Source of the DNA: an uncultured Collinsella sp. | GTDB lineage: Bacteria; Actinomycetota; Coriobacteriia; Coriobacteriales; Coriobacteriaceae | DNA length: 28,661 bases | Assembly: GCA_900544235.1 (NCBI GenBank) | Contig: UQUL01000025.1 | Coordinates: 1-28,661, forward strand | Direction of reading: 5' to 3' | Shown here: positions 7,344-14,120 of the stretch, piece by piece | Numbering within the stretch: the first letter of the stretch is position 1 | Layout: each line of letters begins with the position of its first letter | The notes under the pieces: generated by a model | The model's input: only the letters and a program-made list of their open reading frames with translations | Databases searched by the model: none | Told to the model about the DNA's origin: nothing | Translations under genes and position numbers: made by a program

Positions 7344-7349
7344 GTTTTC

Positions 7350-7414
7350 GGGACATGCCTAGAAATGTACTGTTTGCTGTAACGGATGGGAAAGTAGATT
7401 TGCAGGCATGCCCC
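7350..7414. repeat. Inverted repeat between convergent HAD and Fur-type genes
   Basis: GGGACATGCCT (7350-7360) and AGGCATGCCCC (7404-7414) pair at 10 of 11 positions around 43 bases. It fills almost the whole gap between two genes that end toward each other. Neither side has a T-run, so it is not a standard intrinsic terminator. It may be a dispersed repeat or a structured 3' end. Confidence 0.6.
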
Positions 7415-7419
7415 AAAGG

Positions 7420-7800
7420 CTACCGGCAGTCGGGGCAGAGTCCCTCAAAGATGGTGTAGTGCGAGCTGACGCTCCATCCGATTTGTTCGGATGCCCTGGC
7501 GTCGAGCTGGGCATCGAAGGGGAGCGGCACGTCGATGACGCGGCTGCACGAGGTGCAGATGATATGTGCGTGCGGCTCGATGGTGCGATCGAAGCGGCTG
7601 CCGCCCGGCGTCTTAATAGAGAGAATCTCGCCGGCGTCGGCTAAGAGATTGAGGTTGCGGTAGACCGTGCCGCGGCTGATCTTGTCATCCTGTTCGCGTA
7701 CGACATTGTAGATTTCGTCGGCGGTGGGATGGTTATAGCTTTGGCGCACAGCGTCAAGAACCAGCTTTCGCTGCCTGGTATTCCTTCTTTGCACCGCCAT
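7420..7800 (-). CDS. Fur/PerR-family metal-dependent repressor
   Basis: Protein of 126 residues from the Fur superfamily. The winged-helix DNA-binding part runs from about residue 5 to 75 (NTRQRKLVLDAV, TADEIYNVV, SRGTVYRNLNLL). The dimer/metal part begins with PHAHIICTSC, followed by the C-terminal CPDC, so the structural zinc site has two CxxC pairs, as in PerR and Zur/Fur. It could sense peroxide, iron or zinc; sequence alone does not decide. The ATG at 7800 is preceded by GAGGCGAGG. The AT-rich 61-base gap before it (7801-7861) probably holds its promoter. It stands alone, downstream of the acylphosphatase gene on the same strand. Confidence 0.92.
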   Translation of the reverse strand: MAVQRRNTRQRKLVLDAVRQSYNHPTADEIYNVVREQDDKISRGTVYRNLNLLADAGEILSIKTPGGSRFDRTIEPHAHIICTSCSRVIDVPLPFDAQLDARASEQIGWSVSSHYTIFEGLCPDCR

Positions 7801-7861
7801 GCGCCTCGCCTCTTTTCTGTAAACGGCATGAAGCAAATGATACCTTATTTAGAACACAATA

Positions 7862-8272
7862 CTAATAGCGAGGGCTAAAACTATCCTCGTTGGCAAGCGG
7901 GGTGCGAGCTTGGGCGTCTACAAGGCGAAAACGTGTCCCCATGCGCTCATAGGAGGCATGAAGCGCCTCGAGCAGAGACACGATGTTTGCCGGCGTGCCC
8001 TGTAGCTCCATCTCAACCGAGCCGTCTTCCATATTGCGCACCCAGCCGGTGAGGGAGCGCGCCTGTGCGAGGTTGGTGTTGGTGAAGCGGAAACCGACGC
8101 CCTGGACTTGCCCCTCCCACCGCAGGAAATAGCGCTGCGGGGCGTCTTGAGTGGCCTCGTCGCTTGCGAGCACGGTGAGCCTGCGGCGCAGCTCGAGCTC
8201 GACGCCAGAGAGCTTTTGGGGTTCGCGGCTGCCGCCGGCGACGCTGGAGAAGAACGTATCGAAGAAGCTCAT
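7862..8272 (-). CDS. Acylphosphatase-domain protein
   Basis: Protein of 136 residues. The C-terminal about 90 residues are an acylphosphatase: GQVQGVGFR with catalytic Arg62 and GWVRNMEDGSVE with catalytic Asn80, at the spacing expected for the family. It would hydrolyse acyl phosphates such as acetyl phosphate or 1,3-bisphosphoglycerate. The first 45 residues are extra. They start MSFFDTFFSSV, then become charged and helical, and match nothing I know. The start at 8272 lies two bases beyond the stop of the upstream oxidoreductase gene, so the two are translationally coupled. Cytosolic. Confidence 0.88.
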   Translation of the reverse strand: MSFFDTFFSSVAGGSREPQKLSGVELELRRRLTVLASDEATQDAPQRYFLRWEGQVQGVGFRFTNTNLAQARSLTGWVRNMEDGSVEMELQGTPANIVSLLEALHASYERMGTRFRLVDAQARTPLANEDSFSPRY

Positions 8273-8274
8273 CG

Positions 8275-9381
8275 CTAGGCCTGCTTGTCTGCGTCGGCCG
8301 GGAAGGTAATGCCGGCCTGCTGGCGTACGGCATCCATGATGCGCAGTGAGACGAGCGTGACATCGCGGTAGTGTCCGAGCTCGTGGCGTCCCGCCGGGGT
8401 CTCCCAAATCTCTTCCTTAACGTTATCGATACCGCCGATGGCGGTGATAAAGTCTGTGAGTTCGTATTCCATGGTGTTGCTCGATTTGGGAAGGTCGAGC
8501 ACGCGGCCGTTGTCGCCCTGTTCGCGCGGTACCTCGGTCGCCGAGCCGCGTACGACGTCGCCGCGATAGTCGATGCGGACGTTGCGGGGCGTGGACAGAT
8601 GGTCGATCTGGATAGTGCCACGCTCGCCTTCAATCTGCGAGGGCAGCAGGTCATTCGTAATTTTGGAGTGCGCAAGCTCGACGGAGATACGGCCACCGCC
8701 GTAGCTGGCGAGGATGGAACCGCAACCGTCGATGGGGCCGTGCGTGAGCTGTCGCGTGGCGGGGTCGAGCAGAGTAGCCATGCTCGTAAGGCCGGAGGGC
8801 ATGCCGAAAATCTCGACCATGGGCTCGACGGTGTAGACGCCGATGTCCATGAGGGAACCCGATGCCATATTGCAGTCAAAGATATTGGTGGCGCGCCCCG
8901 CGAGAACCTCGTTGTAGCGCGAAGAATACTTGCCAAAGCGCAACGATGCACGACGAATGGGCGCAATCTCGCCCAGGGCGTCCTCGACGGCGTGGAAAGC
9001 GGGGTCATGGAGCGGGCGCATGGCCTCGAGGGCTACGACGCCCGCCGCCTCGGCTGCGCGAAAGACCTCGAGCGCCTGCGCCTCGGTGGCACAAAAGGGC
9101 TTTTCGACGATAACGTGCTTGCCGCCGGCGATACAGGCGAGCGCCTGCTCGTAGTGGAGCGCATTGGGGCTGCCGATGTAGACGGCGTCGACGTCGGCAG
9201 CGGACGCAAGCTCGTCAAGCGCGGTGAAGTAACGCTCGCCGCCGTGCTTAGTGGTGAAGGCGGCGCCGCGATCTGCATCGCGCGAGAGCGTGCCCACAAA
9301 CGCGGCTTGGTCGTTGGCGTTGACGACCTGGATAAAGTCGTCGGTAATCATGGATGTGCCGATGGTCGCTATACGCAGCAT
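8275..9381 (-). CDS. Gfo/Idh/MocA-family NAD(P)-dependent oxidoreductase
   Basis: Protein of 368 residues. The Rossmann domain starts at residue 1 (MLRIATIGTSMITDDF; the third glycine of the usual GxGxxG is replaced). EKPF near residue 95 carries the catalytic Lys, and the C-terminal alpha/beta domain includes DIGVYTVEPM. Family members oxidise or reduce sugars, inositols and related compounds; the substrate is not evident. ATG at 9381 follows GAGGGGG. It is transcribed with the acylphosphatase gene downstream. A second family member lies at 16791-17810 but the two are not close copies. Confidence 0.92.
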   Translation of the reverse strand: MLRIATIGTSMITDDFIQVVNANDQAAFVGTLSRDADRGAAFTTKHGGERYFTALDELASAADVDAVYIGSPNALHYEQALACIAGGKHVIVEKPFCATEAQALEVFRAAEAAGVVALEAMRPLHDPAFHAVEDALGEIAPIRRASLRFGKYSSRYNEVLAGRATNIFDCNMASGSLMDIGVYTVEPMVEIFGMPSGLTSMATLLDPATRQLTHGPIDGCGSILASYGGGRISVELAHSKITNDLLPSQIEGERGTIQIDHLSTPRNVRIDYRGDVVRGSATEVPREQGDNGRVLDLPKSSNTMEYELTDFITAIGGIDNVKEEIWETPAGRHELGHYRDVTLVSLRIMDAVRQQAGITFPADADKQA

Positions 9382-9456
9382 ATATCCCCCTCGTGCCGTT
9401 CGGTTTACAGGATGAGTGTAGCGCGAGGGGGCAGGAAATAGCGTGCGAAAACGCCG

Positions 9457-9942
9457 TTACAGGTCGCTCTCGTTAAAGCCGGTGTCGATATCGAGGTTGC
9501 TGCCGTCGGCCGCCGTGGTGGCAAGCTCGTCGCAGCGCTCATTGAGCTCATGGCCGGCGTGGCCCTTAACCCAGATGAACTCCACCTTGTGCTTGCTCTT
9601 TGCGGAGAGTAGGCGCTCCCACAGATCGCGGTTCTTAACGGGCTGCTTGTTGGCGGTCTTCCAGCCGCGTTTTTTCCAGCCGTCGATCCAGTGCTTGTTG
9701 AAGGCGTTAACAACGTACTGCGAATCGGAATGGACTTCGACATCGCAGGGGCGGTTGAGCGCCTCGAGCGCCACGATGACGGCCATGAGTTCCATGCGGT
9801 TGTTGGTGGTCTTAGCGTAGCCGCGCGAAAGCTCGGAGGTGAAGGTCTTGCCGGCGGGGTTGGTGTATGTGAGCACGGCGCCGTAGCCACCGCGTCCCGG
9901 ATTTGATCGGGCCGAGCCGTCGGTATAGATGATGACCTTCAC
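9457..9942 (-). CDS. rnhA: Ribonuclease HI
   Basis: Removes RNA from RNA-DNA hybrids in replication and repair. It has 161 residues with the complete active site: Asp8 in YTDGSARSNPGRGGYG, Glu51 in NNRMELMAV, Asp73 in HSDSQYV, His128 in WVKGHAGH and Asp138 in NERCDELA. The basic protrusion (GWKKRGWKT, 88-96) of Escherichia coli type RNase HI is present. I set a GTG start at 9942 because AAAGGAACC stands just upstream and the protein then begins VKVIIYTDGS; the longer frame starting at 9993 has no such site. It stands between the LysR gene and the oxidoreductase gene, same strand, with no functional link apparent. Confidence 0.95.
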   Translation of the reverse strand: MKVIIYTDGSARSNPGRGGYGAVLTYTNPAGKTFTSELSRGYAKTTNNRMELMAVIVALEALNRPCDVEVHSDSQYVVNAFNKHWIDGWKKRGWKTANKQPVKNRDLWERLLSAKSKHKVEFIWVKGHAGHELNERCDELATTAADGSNLDIDTGFNESDL

Positions 9943-10041
9943 ATGGTTCCTTTCGTTGGGTACGTTTCGTGTGAGTGACCATTGTAGCGCCATGCCCGCC
10001 GGGGGCTAGCAATCTACGATTTCTACCCCGTCTTCCGACAG

Positions 10042-10944
10042 TTAGTTGGCATGGATGATGCGGTTGAGCTCGTCGAGGTATTGCTGCAAGAGGGGAGAGG
10101 GCTTGCGCTCGTCGTGCATGATATAGCCTACGCGCATCGTTGGGGCGTCTGCTAACGGGATCGATGCCATACCCCATTGCATTTCATTGGAGAGGACGCC
10201 GGTCGACAGGGTGTAACCGTTCGACGTGATAAGTAAGTTAGTAAGTGTTCCGCGGTCCGAGATTCGTATGTTGCGGTCGCAAGGGATATAGCTAAAAGGT
10301 TCCTCGGCGTAATAGAAGGAGTTTGAGGTTCCCTGCTCAAAGCTGTAGCGCGTATAGGGCGTGAGGTCGGCAAGGGACAGCTGGGGGCGGCGTGCGAGTG
10401 GGTGGCGCTCGCTAACGAAGACGTGGACCGTCGCGTCGAATAGGGGATGGAAGCTTGCACGGGCATCGGCGAAGGCCTTCTGCAGAACGCGGGCGTTAAA
10501 GTCATCCAGATACAGAATGCCGATATCGCTGCGAAACGCACGGACGTCATCGATGATCTGCGATGTGGTGGTCTCGCGCATGATGAACTCGAACTTGCTG
10601 TCGCGGCAGCGCTCGACCACGTTGACAAAGGCCTCGACCGAAAAGGCGTAGTGCTGGGCGGAAATGGCGAGGCGGGCTTGCGGGGTGCCGCCGTCCTCGT
10701 AGCGTGCCTCGAGCATGTCGGCCTGCTCTACGACCTGGCGCGAATAGCCCAAAAGCTCGGTGCCGTCGTTGGTGAGCGTGACGCCGCGGCTGGAGCGCGT
10801 AAAGATCTCCAGATGGAGCTCCTGTTCCAGGCTTTTGACGGCGTTTGAGATGTTGGACTGAGCGGTATAGAGGCGCTGGGCTGCGGCGTTGATTGAGCCG
10901 GACTCTGCCACGGCGATCAAAAAGCGAAGCTGTTGGAGGGTCAT
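10042..10944 (-). CDS. LysR-family transcriptional regulator
   Basis: Protein of 300 residues with the LysR winged helix-turn-helix at 1-60 (MTLQQLRFLIAVAESGS, then AAQRLYTAQSNISNAVKSLEQEL) and a periplasmic-binding-protein-like effector domain from about 90 on. AAAGGA precedes the ATG. It is divergent from the O-acetylhomoserine sulfhydrylase gene with a 273-base gap, the classical arrangement for a LysR protein controlling its neighbour. CysB/MetR-type control of sulfur amino acid synthesis is therefore plausible, but no effector can be read from sequence. Confidence 0.93.
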   Translation of the reverse strand: MTLQQLRFLIAVAESGSINAAAQRLYTAQSNISNAVKSLEQELHLEIFTRSSRGVTLTNDGTELLGYSRQVVEQADMLEARYEDGGTPQARLAISAQHYAFSVEAFVNVVERCRDSKFEFIMRETTTSQIIDDVRAFRSDIGILYLDDFNARVLQKAFADARASFHPLFDATVHVFVSERHPLARRPQLSLADLTPYTRYSFEQGTSNSFYYAEEPFSYIPCDRNIRISDRGTLTNLLITSNGYTLSTGVLSNEMQWGMASIPLADAPTMRVGYIMHDERKPSPLLQQYLDELNRIIHAN

Positions 10945-10960
10945 CGGCGCCCGTCCTTTC

Positions 10961-10983
10961 GATAGCTATCTAAAAAACAGATA
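10961..10983. promoter_or_regulatory. Overlapping dyads in the LysR-sulfhydrylase gap, candidate operator
   Basis: The palindrome GATAGCTATC (10961-10970) overlaps the dyad TATCT-N7-AGATA (10967-10983). They lie 17 to 39 bases upstream of the LysR start and within 25 bases of the -35 box of the opposite promoter. LysR proteins often bind T-N11-A dyads at such positions. Confidence 0.45.
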
Positions 10984-11005
10984 ACAGGTTAGCGCTTTTA
11001 AGTGA

Positions 11006-11034
11006 TTGACCCGGGGAGACGATGCTCGTACTAT
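11006..11034 (+). promoter_or_regulatory. Promoter of the O-acetylhomoserine sulfhydrylase leader
   Basis: TTGACC (11006-11011), 17 bases, TACTAT (11029-11034): a near-consensus vegetative promoter. The predicted transcript starts near 11041, giving an unusually long leader of about 177 bases before the coding region. Confidence 0.75.
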
Positions 11035-11051
11035 TCAAAACACACAAAGGC

Positions 11052-11152
11052 GGTAGGTAATTAAGCCAACCACGGAACCGGGATGCGAAAGGAGGCCCGC
11101 ATATGAATTGCTTACCAAGACGAATGCCGGGCTCCTGTTTGCGCCCGTCGGC
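11052..11152 (+). ncRNA. Candidate structured, switching 5' leader RNA
   Basis: GGTAGGTAATT (11052-11062) pairs fully with AATTGCTTACC (11106-11116) if two G-U pairs are allowed, enclosing the leader-peptide ribosome binding site and start codon. Competing helices are GGAG(G)CCCG (11091-11099) with CGGGCTCC (11128-11135), and GCCGGGC (11126-11132) with GCCCG(T)CGGC (11143-11152). It lacks the conserved cores of SAM-I, SAM-II, SAM-III, cobalamin and T-box leaders as I know them. The helices are seen in sequence; switching is inferred. Confidence 0.5.
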
Positions 11153-11156
11153 GTGA
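11103..11156 (+). CDS. Putative 17-residue leader peptide (Cys- and Met-containing)
   Basis: A short frame, MNCLPRRMPGSCLRPSA, starts seven bases after AAAGGAGG (11088-11095), the best ribosome binding site in this region. It ends 61 bases before the sulfhydrylase start. Two of 17 codons are Cys (TGC, TGT) and two are Met, fitting a sensor of the amino acids whose synthesis the downstream enzyme serves. The start codon and binding site lie inside the RNA helices described for the leader, so ribosome position would decide which helix forms. Product function is inferred; the frame and its binding site are directly visible. Confidence 0.5.
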   Translation: MNCLPRRMPGSCLRPSA

Positions 11157-11217
11157 TCAGGAGACAGCGACTTACTTCTCTTACGCTTATTACTTTTGTT
11201 CGATCAAGGAGATCATC

Positions 11218-12528
11218 ATGAGCCAGTTTATCAACAACCCCGAGCACACCTTTGGTTTCGATACCCTGCAGCTTCACGTTGGCCAGGAGAGCGCCGATCC
11301 CGCATCCGATTCCCGCGCCGTGCCTATCTACCAGACCACGAGCTATGTGTTCCGCAACTCCCAGCACGCTGCCGACCGCTTTGGCCTTGCCGACGCCGGT
11401 AACATCTACGGTCGTCTGACCAATTCCACCCAGGGCGTCTTTGAGGACCGCATCGCCGCGCTCGAGGGTGGCGTTGCCGGCCTCGCCGTCGCCTCTGGTG
11501 CCGCCGCCATCACCTATACCCTGCAGGCGCTCGCTCAGGCCGGCGACCATGTGGTGGCCCAGAAGACCATCTACGGCGGTTCCTACAACCTGCTGGAGCA
11601 TACGCTCTCCCAGTTTGGTGTCGAGACCACCTTCGTCGATGCCCACAACCTGGACGAGGTCGAGGGCGCCATCAAGGACAACACCACGGTCATTTACCTC
11701 GAGACGCTCGGTAACCCCAACTCCGACATTCCCAACATCGACGCTATCTCCGAGGTCGCCAAGAAGCATGGCCTGCCAGTCGTCGTCGACAACACCTTCG
11801 GCATCCCGTATCTGTTCCGTCCGCTGGAGCATGGTGCCAACATCGTCGTCCACTCCGCAACTAAGTTCATTGGCGGCCACGGCACCTCGCTGGGTGGCGT
11901 GATTGTCGATGGCGGCAACTTTGACTGGAAGGCGAGCGGCAAGTATGCGCAAATCGCCGAGTCCAACCCCTCCTACCATGGTGTCTCGTTTGCCGAGGCT
12001 GCCGGCCCTGCTGCCTTCGCGACCTATGTCCGCGCCATCCTGCTGCGTGACGAGGGCGCTTGCATTAGCCCGTTTAACGCCTGGATTCTGCTCCAGGGCA
12101 CCGAGACCCTGTCGCTGCGCGTCGACCGCCATGTCGAGAACACCAAGAAGGTCGTTGAGTTCCTTGCCGGCGACAGCCACGTTGCCAAGGTGAACCACCC
12201 GAGCCTGCCCGAGCACCCCGACCATGAGCTGTACCAGAAGTACTTCCCCCGTGGCGGCGCCTCGATCTTCACCTTCGAGATCAAGGGTGGCCAGGAAGCT
12301 GCTTGGAAGTTCATCGACCACTTGCAGGTGTTCTCGCTGCTCGCCAACGTGGCCGACGTCAAGTCGCTCGTCGTGCACCCGGCTACGACTACGCACTCCC
12401 AGCTCTCTGCCGAGGAGCTCGCCGAGCAGAACATCACGCCCTCCACGATCCGTCTTTCCATCGGTACCGAGAACGCCGAGGACATCATTTGGGACCTGAA
12501 GCAGGCCTTTGCCGCGCTGGACGAGTAA
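11218..12528 (+). CDS. O-acetylhomoserine sulfhydrylase (PLP-dependent)
   Basis: MetY-type enzyme joining sulfide (or methanethiol) to O-acetylhomoserine to give homocysteine (or methionine). Many homologues also act on O-acetylserine. It has 436 residues, the usual MetY length and longer than cystathionine synthases. The PLP lysine is Lys216 in SATKFIGGHGTSLGG. YGRLTNSTQGVFEDRIAALEGG, VVVDNTFGIPYLFRP and the C-terminal RLSIGTENAEDIIWDL are all standard Cys/Met-metabolism PLP family segments. AAGGAG precedes the ATG. It is divergently paired with the LysR gene, preceded by the long leader and closed by a strong terminator, so it is monocistronic. Confidence 0.95.
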   Translation: MSQFINNPEHTFGFDTLQLHVGQESADPASDSRAVPIYQTTSYVFRNSQHAADRFGLADAGNIYGRLTNSTQGVFEDRIAALEGGVAGLAVASGAAAITYTLQALAQAGDHVVAQKTIYGGSYNLLEHTLSQFGVETTFVDAHNLDEVEGAIKDNTTVIYLETLGNPNSDIPNIDAISEVAKKHGLPVVVDNTFGIPYLFRPLEHGANIVVHSATKFIGGHGTSLGGVIVDGGNFDWKASGKYAQIAESNPSYHGVSFAEAAGPAAFATYVRAILLRDEGACISPFNAWILLQGTETLSLRVDRHVENTKKVVEFLAGDSHVAKVNHPSLPEHPDHELYQKYFPRGGASIFTFEIKGGQEAAWKFIDHLQVFSLLANVADVKSLVVHPATTTHSQLSAEELAEQNITPSTIRLSIGTENAEDIIWDLKQAFAALDE

Positions 12529-12590
12529 GGCGACTTGTGCAAGGACCCCTTGCGACTCGATAGGTATAACTGCATAAAATGCCTGCTCAA

Positions 12591-12629
12591 GGCGCCTGTG
12601 CGAACAATGTTTGCGCAGGCGCCTTTTTT
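12591..12629 (+). terminator. Strong intrinsic terminator after the sulfhydrylase gene
   Basis: A 15-base stem (12591-12605 with 12609-12623, two G-U pairs) with a three-base loop is followed by six T. It ends the sulfhydrylase transcript. Confidence 0.95.
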
Positions 12630-12840
12630 GCATAGAGAGAGCGCTATTACAGGGTTGTTGGCATGCTTTATGCAATCGAGATGTGGAAAACTCCTGTTGA
12701 GAGGATGTGAGTTTTACGCAAATGACGTGCACCTTTTGAGAAAAACCGCAGGTCGCGATTTGCCCGGGGTACTATGCAGCGCGATTGAATCACACGCAGC
12801 TCAAACGCAGCAAAAACGCACTACGGAGGTTTCCAGCTAC
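12630..12840. other. Leader region of the secreted protein gene, no gene seen
   Basis: This is the rest of a 312-base gap. A seven-base dyad AAAACTC / GAGTTTT (12687-12693, 12709-12715) and a possible -10 TACTAT (12770-12775) without a good -35 are visible, then CGGAGG before the ATG at 12841. The open frame upstream of 12841 lacks a ribosome binding site and crosses the terminator, so I do not call it coding. Confidence 0.5.
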
Positions 12841-13617
12841 ATGAGGATCGATTCACGAAAACCGAAAGCCGCCGCCCTTTCCGCCGCTCTGACCGTGGCG
12901 CTTTTGGCGGGCGCCGGCGCAACCGATGCCCACGCGGCAACACTGTCCGACACGGTCGGATCCACGCCGTCCGAGGCGACGCTGATGCAGCCCGTCGACT
13001 ATCGCGGCGACGGCTTTGGCTCCATGCAGGAGTGGAACGCCTCGATGGGGGCCAAGCGCGATTCCCTAGAGGTCCGCGCCCAGATCATCATGAACATGTA
13101 CGGTGACTATGCCACCGATGACGAGCGCGCTGTACTGCAAGGTTGTATCGACGGTGCGGGCAGTCTTTTGACGATGGAGGAGGTCGACGCGAAGTCGGCC
13201 GAGCTCGACGAGCTTCGCTCCGCGCTCGAGGATGCTAAGCGCGAGGCGCTCGAGGCTGCGGCCGCCGAAGCCGAGGCCGCTGAGGCCGTTCAGGCTTCGT
13301 ATTGCAACGCCGGCTCCGGCTCGCCTTACGTGTCTGCTGCGTATTACGCGAACGGCTCGGGCCTGACGCGCTCGAGCGGCGTCAATAACTATAACGGTCG
13401 CCGCGAGACTTATTACAGCAGCAACGTGCTCTACCATCACCGCACGGGTGAGTGGACTCAGGATTCTGAGGGCTTTTGGCGCGATTCCGATGGTTACTAC
13501 GTCGTGGCCGCGGGCGATAAGGCTCAGGGCTCCACGTTTACCGGCTCCAAGGGCGAGTGCAAGGTCTATGACTCCGGCTGCGCAGCCGGAACCACCGACT
13601 ACTATACCGGTTGGTAA
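12841..13617 (+). CDS. Secreted protein with double-psi beta-barrel-like C-terminus
   Basis: Protein of 258 residues. A Sec signal peptide (RKPK, then a hydrophobic stretch to about residue 32, ending DAHA before ATLSD) shows export. Residues about 85-150 form an acidic, alanine-rich helix, probably a coiled coil (ELDELRSALEDAKREALEAA). The last 60 residues (EGFWRDSDGYYVVAAGD to SGCAAGTTDYYTGW) look like the small double-psi beta-barrel found at the end of many Gram-positive cell-wall proteins (RlpA/3D type), with Asp in DSGC as the likely conserved acid. The role may be peptidoglycan cleavage or binding; activity is inferred. Start set by GGAGG 11 bases before. It has its own terminator. Confidence 0.75.
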   Translation: MRIDSRKPKAAALSAALTVALLAGAGATDAHAATLSDTVGSTPSEATLMQPVDYRGDGFGSMQEWNASMGAKRDSLEVRAQIIMNMYGDYATDDERAVLQGCIDGAGSLLTMEEVDAKSAELDELRSALEDAKREALEAAAAEAEAAEAVQASYCNAGSGSPYVSAAYYANGSGLTRSSGVNNYNGRRETYYSSNVLYHHRTGEWTQDSEGFWRDSDGYYVVAAGDKAQGSTFTGSKGECKVYDSGCAAGTTDYYTGW

Positions 13618-13646
13618 TCTGCCGTAAGCCATTAGGACATGACGGG

Positions 13647-13694
13647 CGGGCGTCTTTACCGAGCCTTTGGGCAACGTAAGGGCGCCCGTTTTTT
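13647..13694 (+). terminator. Intrinsic terminator after the secreted protein gene
   Basis: A 13-base stem (13647-13659 with 13676-13688, two G-U pairs) with a 16-base loop is followed by six T. Confidence 0.9.
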
Positions 13695-13804
13695 GTGCAT
13701 GCTTGAGCTAACAGAGCGCTTACCGTGGCAGTACGCCGCGCATATGGGCGCGGGGCACACTAGTTCATGAGAAATAAGGTCTTTCTCGTGGAGGAAGTGG
13801 TCTT

Positions 13805-14011
13805 GTGAATGCTCGAGATATTGCCGTTGCCGCCGTCGCATTGGTGCTTGGTTGCCTTGGTCCTATGGCTGCGCTCATTGCGGGCATGCAGGGGTCATGC
13901 GGGGCTGCTCCAATCGTGGCTGGCGCGCTGATCGCAGCCGCCCTGCTGGGAAGCGCGGGCGTGGTTCTTTGCCGCGATGACGAGGACGTGGTGCCGGAGT
14001 CGCAACGCTAA
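13805..14011 (+). CDS. Small two-helix membrane protein, unknown function
   Basis: Protein of 68 residues that I do not recognise. Two hydrophobic segments (about 7-27 and 37-57) are separated by a short GSCG turn, and a charged tail DDEDVVPESQR follows. GTG at 13805 is used because GGAGGAAG stands ten bases before it. It sits alone between two terminators. Two small hairpins lie in the 110 bases before it (CCGCGC/GCGCGG near 13740, GAGAAA/TTTCTC near 13775). The composition is low complexity (Ala, Val, Leu), so coding is likely but not certain. Confidence 0.55.
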   Translation: MNARDIAVAAVALVLGCLGPMAALIAGMQGSCGAAPIVAGALIAAALLGSAGVVLCRDDEDVVPESQR

Positions 14012-14049
14012 CTGTCGTGAGATTGGCTGCTGGTCATAGACGAAGATAA

Positions 14050-14086
14050 AAGCCGCCGCAGGGGAAAGGTTCCCTTGCGGCGGCTT
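14050..14086 (-). terminator. Terminator of the ketopantoate reductase gene (possibly bidirectional)
   Basis: A 17-base stem (14050-14066 with 14070-14086, one G-U) has a three-base loop. On the minus strand it continues as TTATCTTC after CTT, a reasonable U-tract. It may also stop the small membrane protein transcript from the left. Confidence 0.85.
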
Positions 14087-14120
14087 TGCTGTTAAGGCTG
14101 TTAAATGCAGCGCGTTGGCG

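Noticed and set aside
8371..9441. Long plus-strand frame opposite the Gfo/Idh/MocA gene
   Set aside because: Shadow; the minus strand has the Rossmann and EKP motifs and a proper ribosome binding site.
11041..11217. SAM or T-box riboswitch upstream of the sulfhydrylase gene
   Set aside because: The hallmark segments (SAM-I GGCAACC-type core, T-box GGTGGTACCGCG) are not present; a leader peptide explains the layout better.
11035..12732. 565-codon open frame on the minus strand opposite the sulfhydrylase gene
   Set aside because: Antisense shadow of a GC-rich gene; no ribosome binding site, no recognisable domain, and the plus strand encodes a clear PLP enzyme.
12535..12840. Upstream extension of the secreted protein reading frame
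   Set aside because: It crosses a strong terminator, lacks a binding site, and would bury the signal peptide that begins at 12841.
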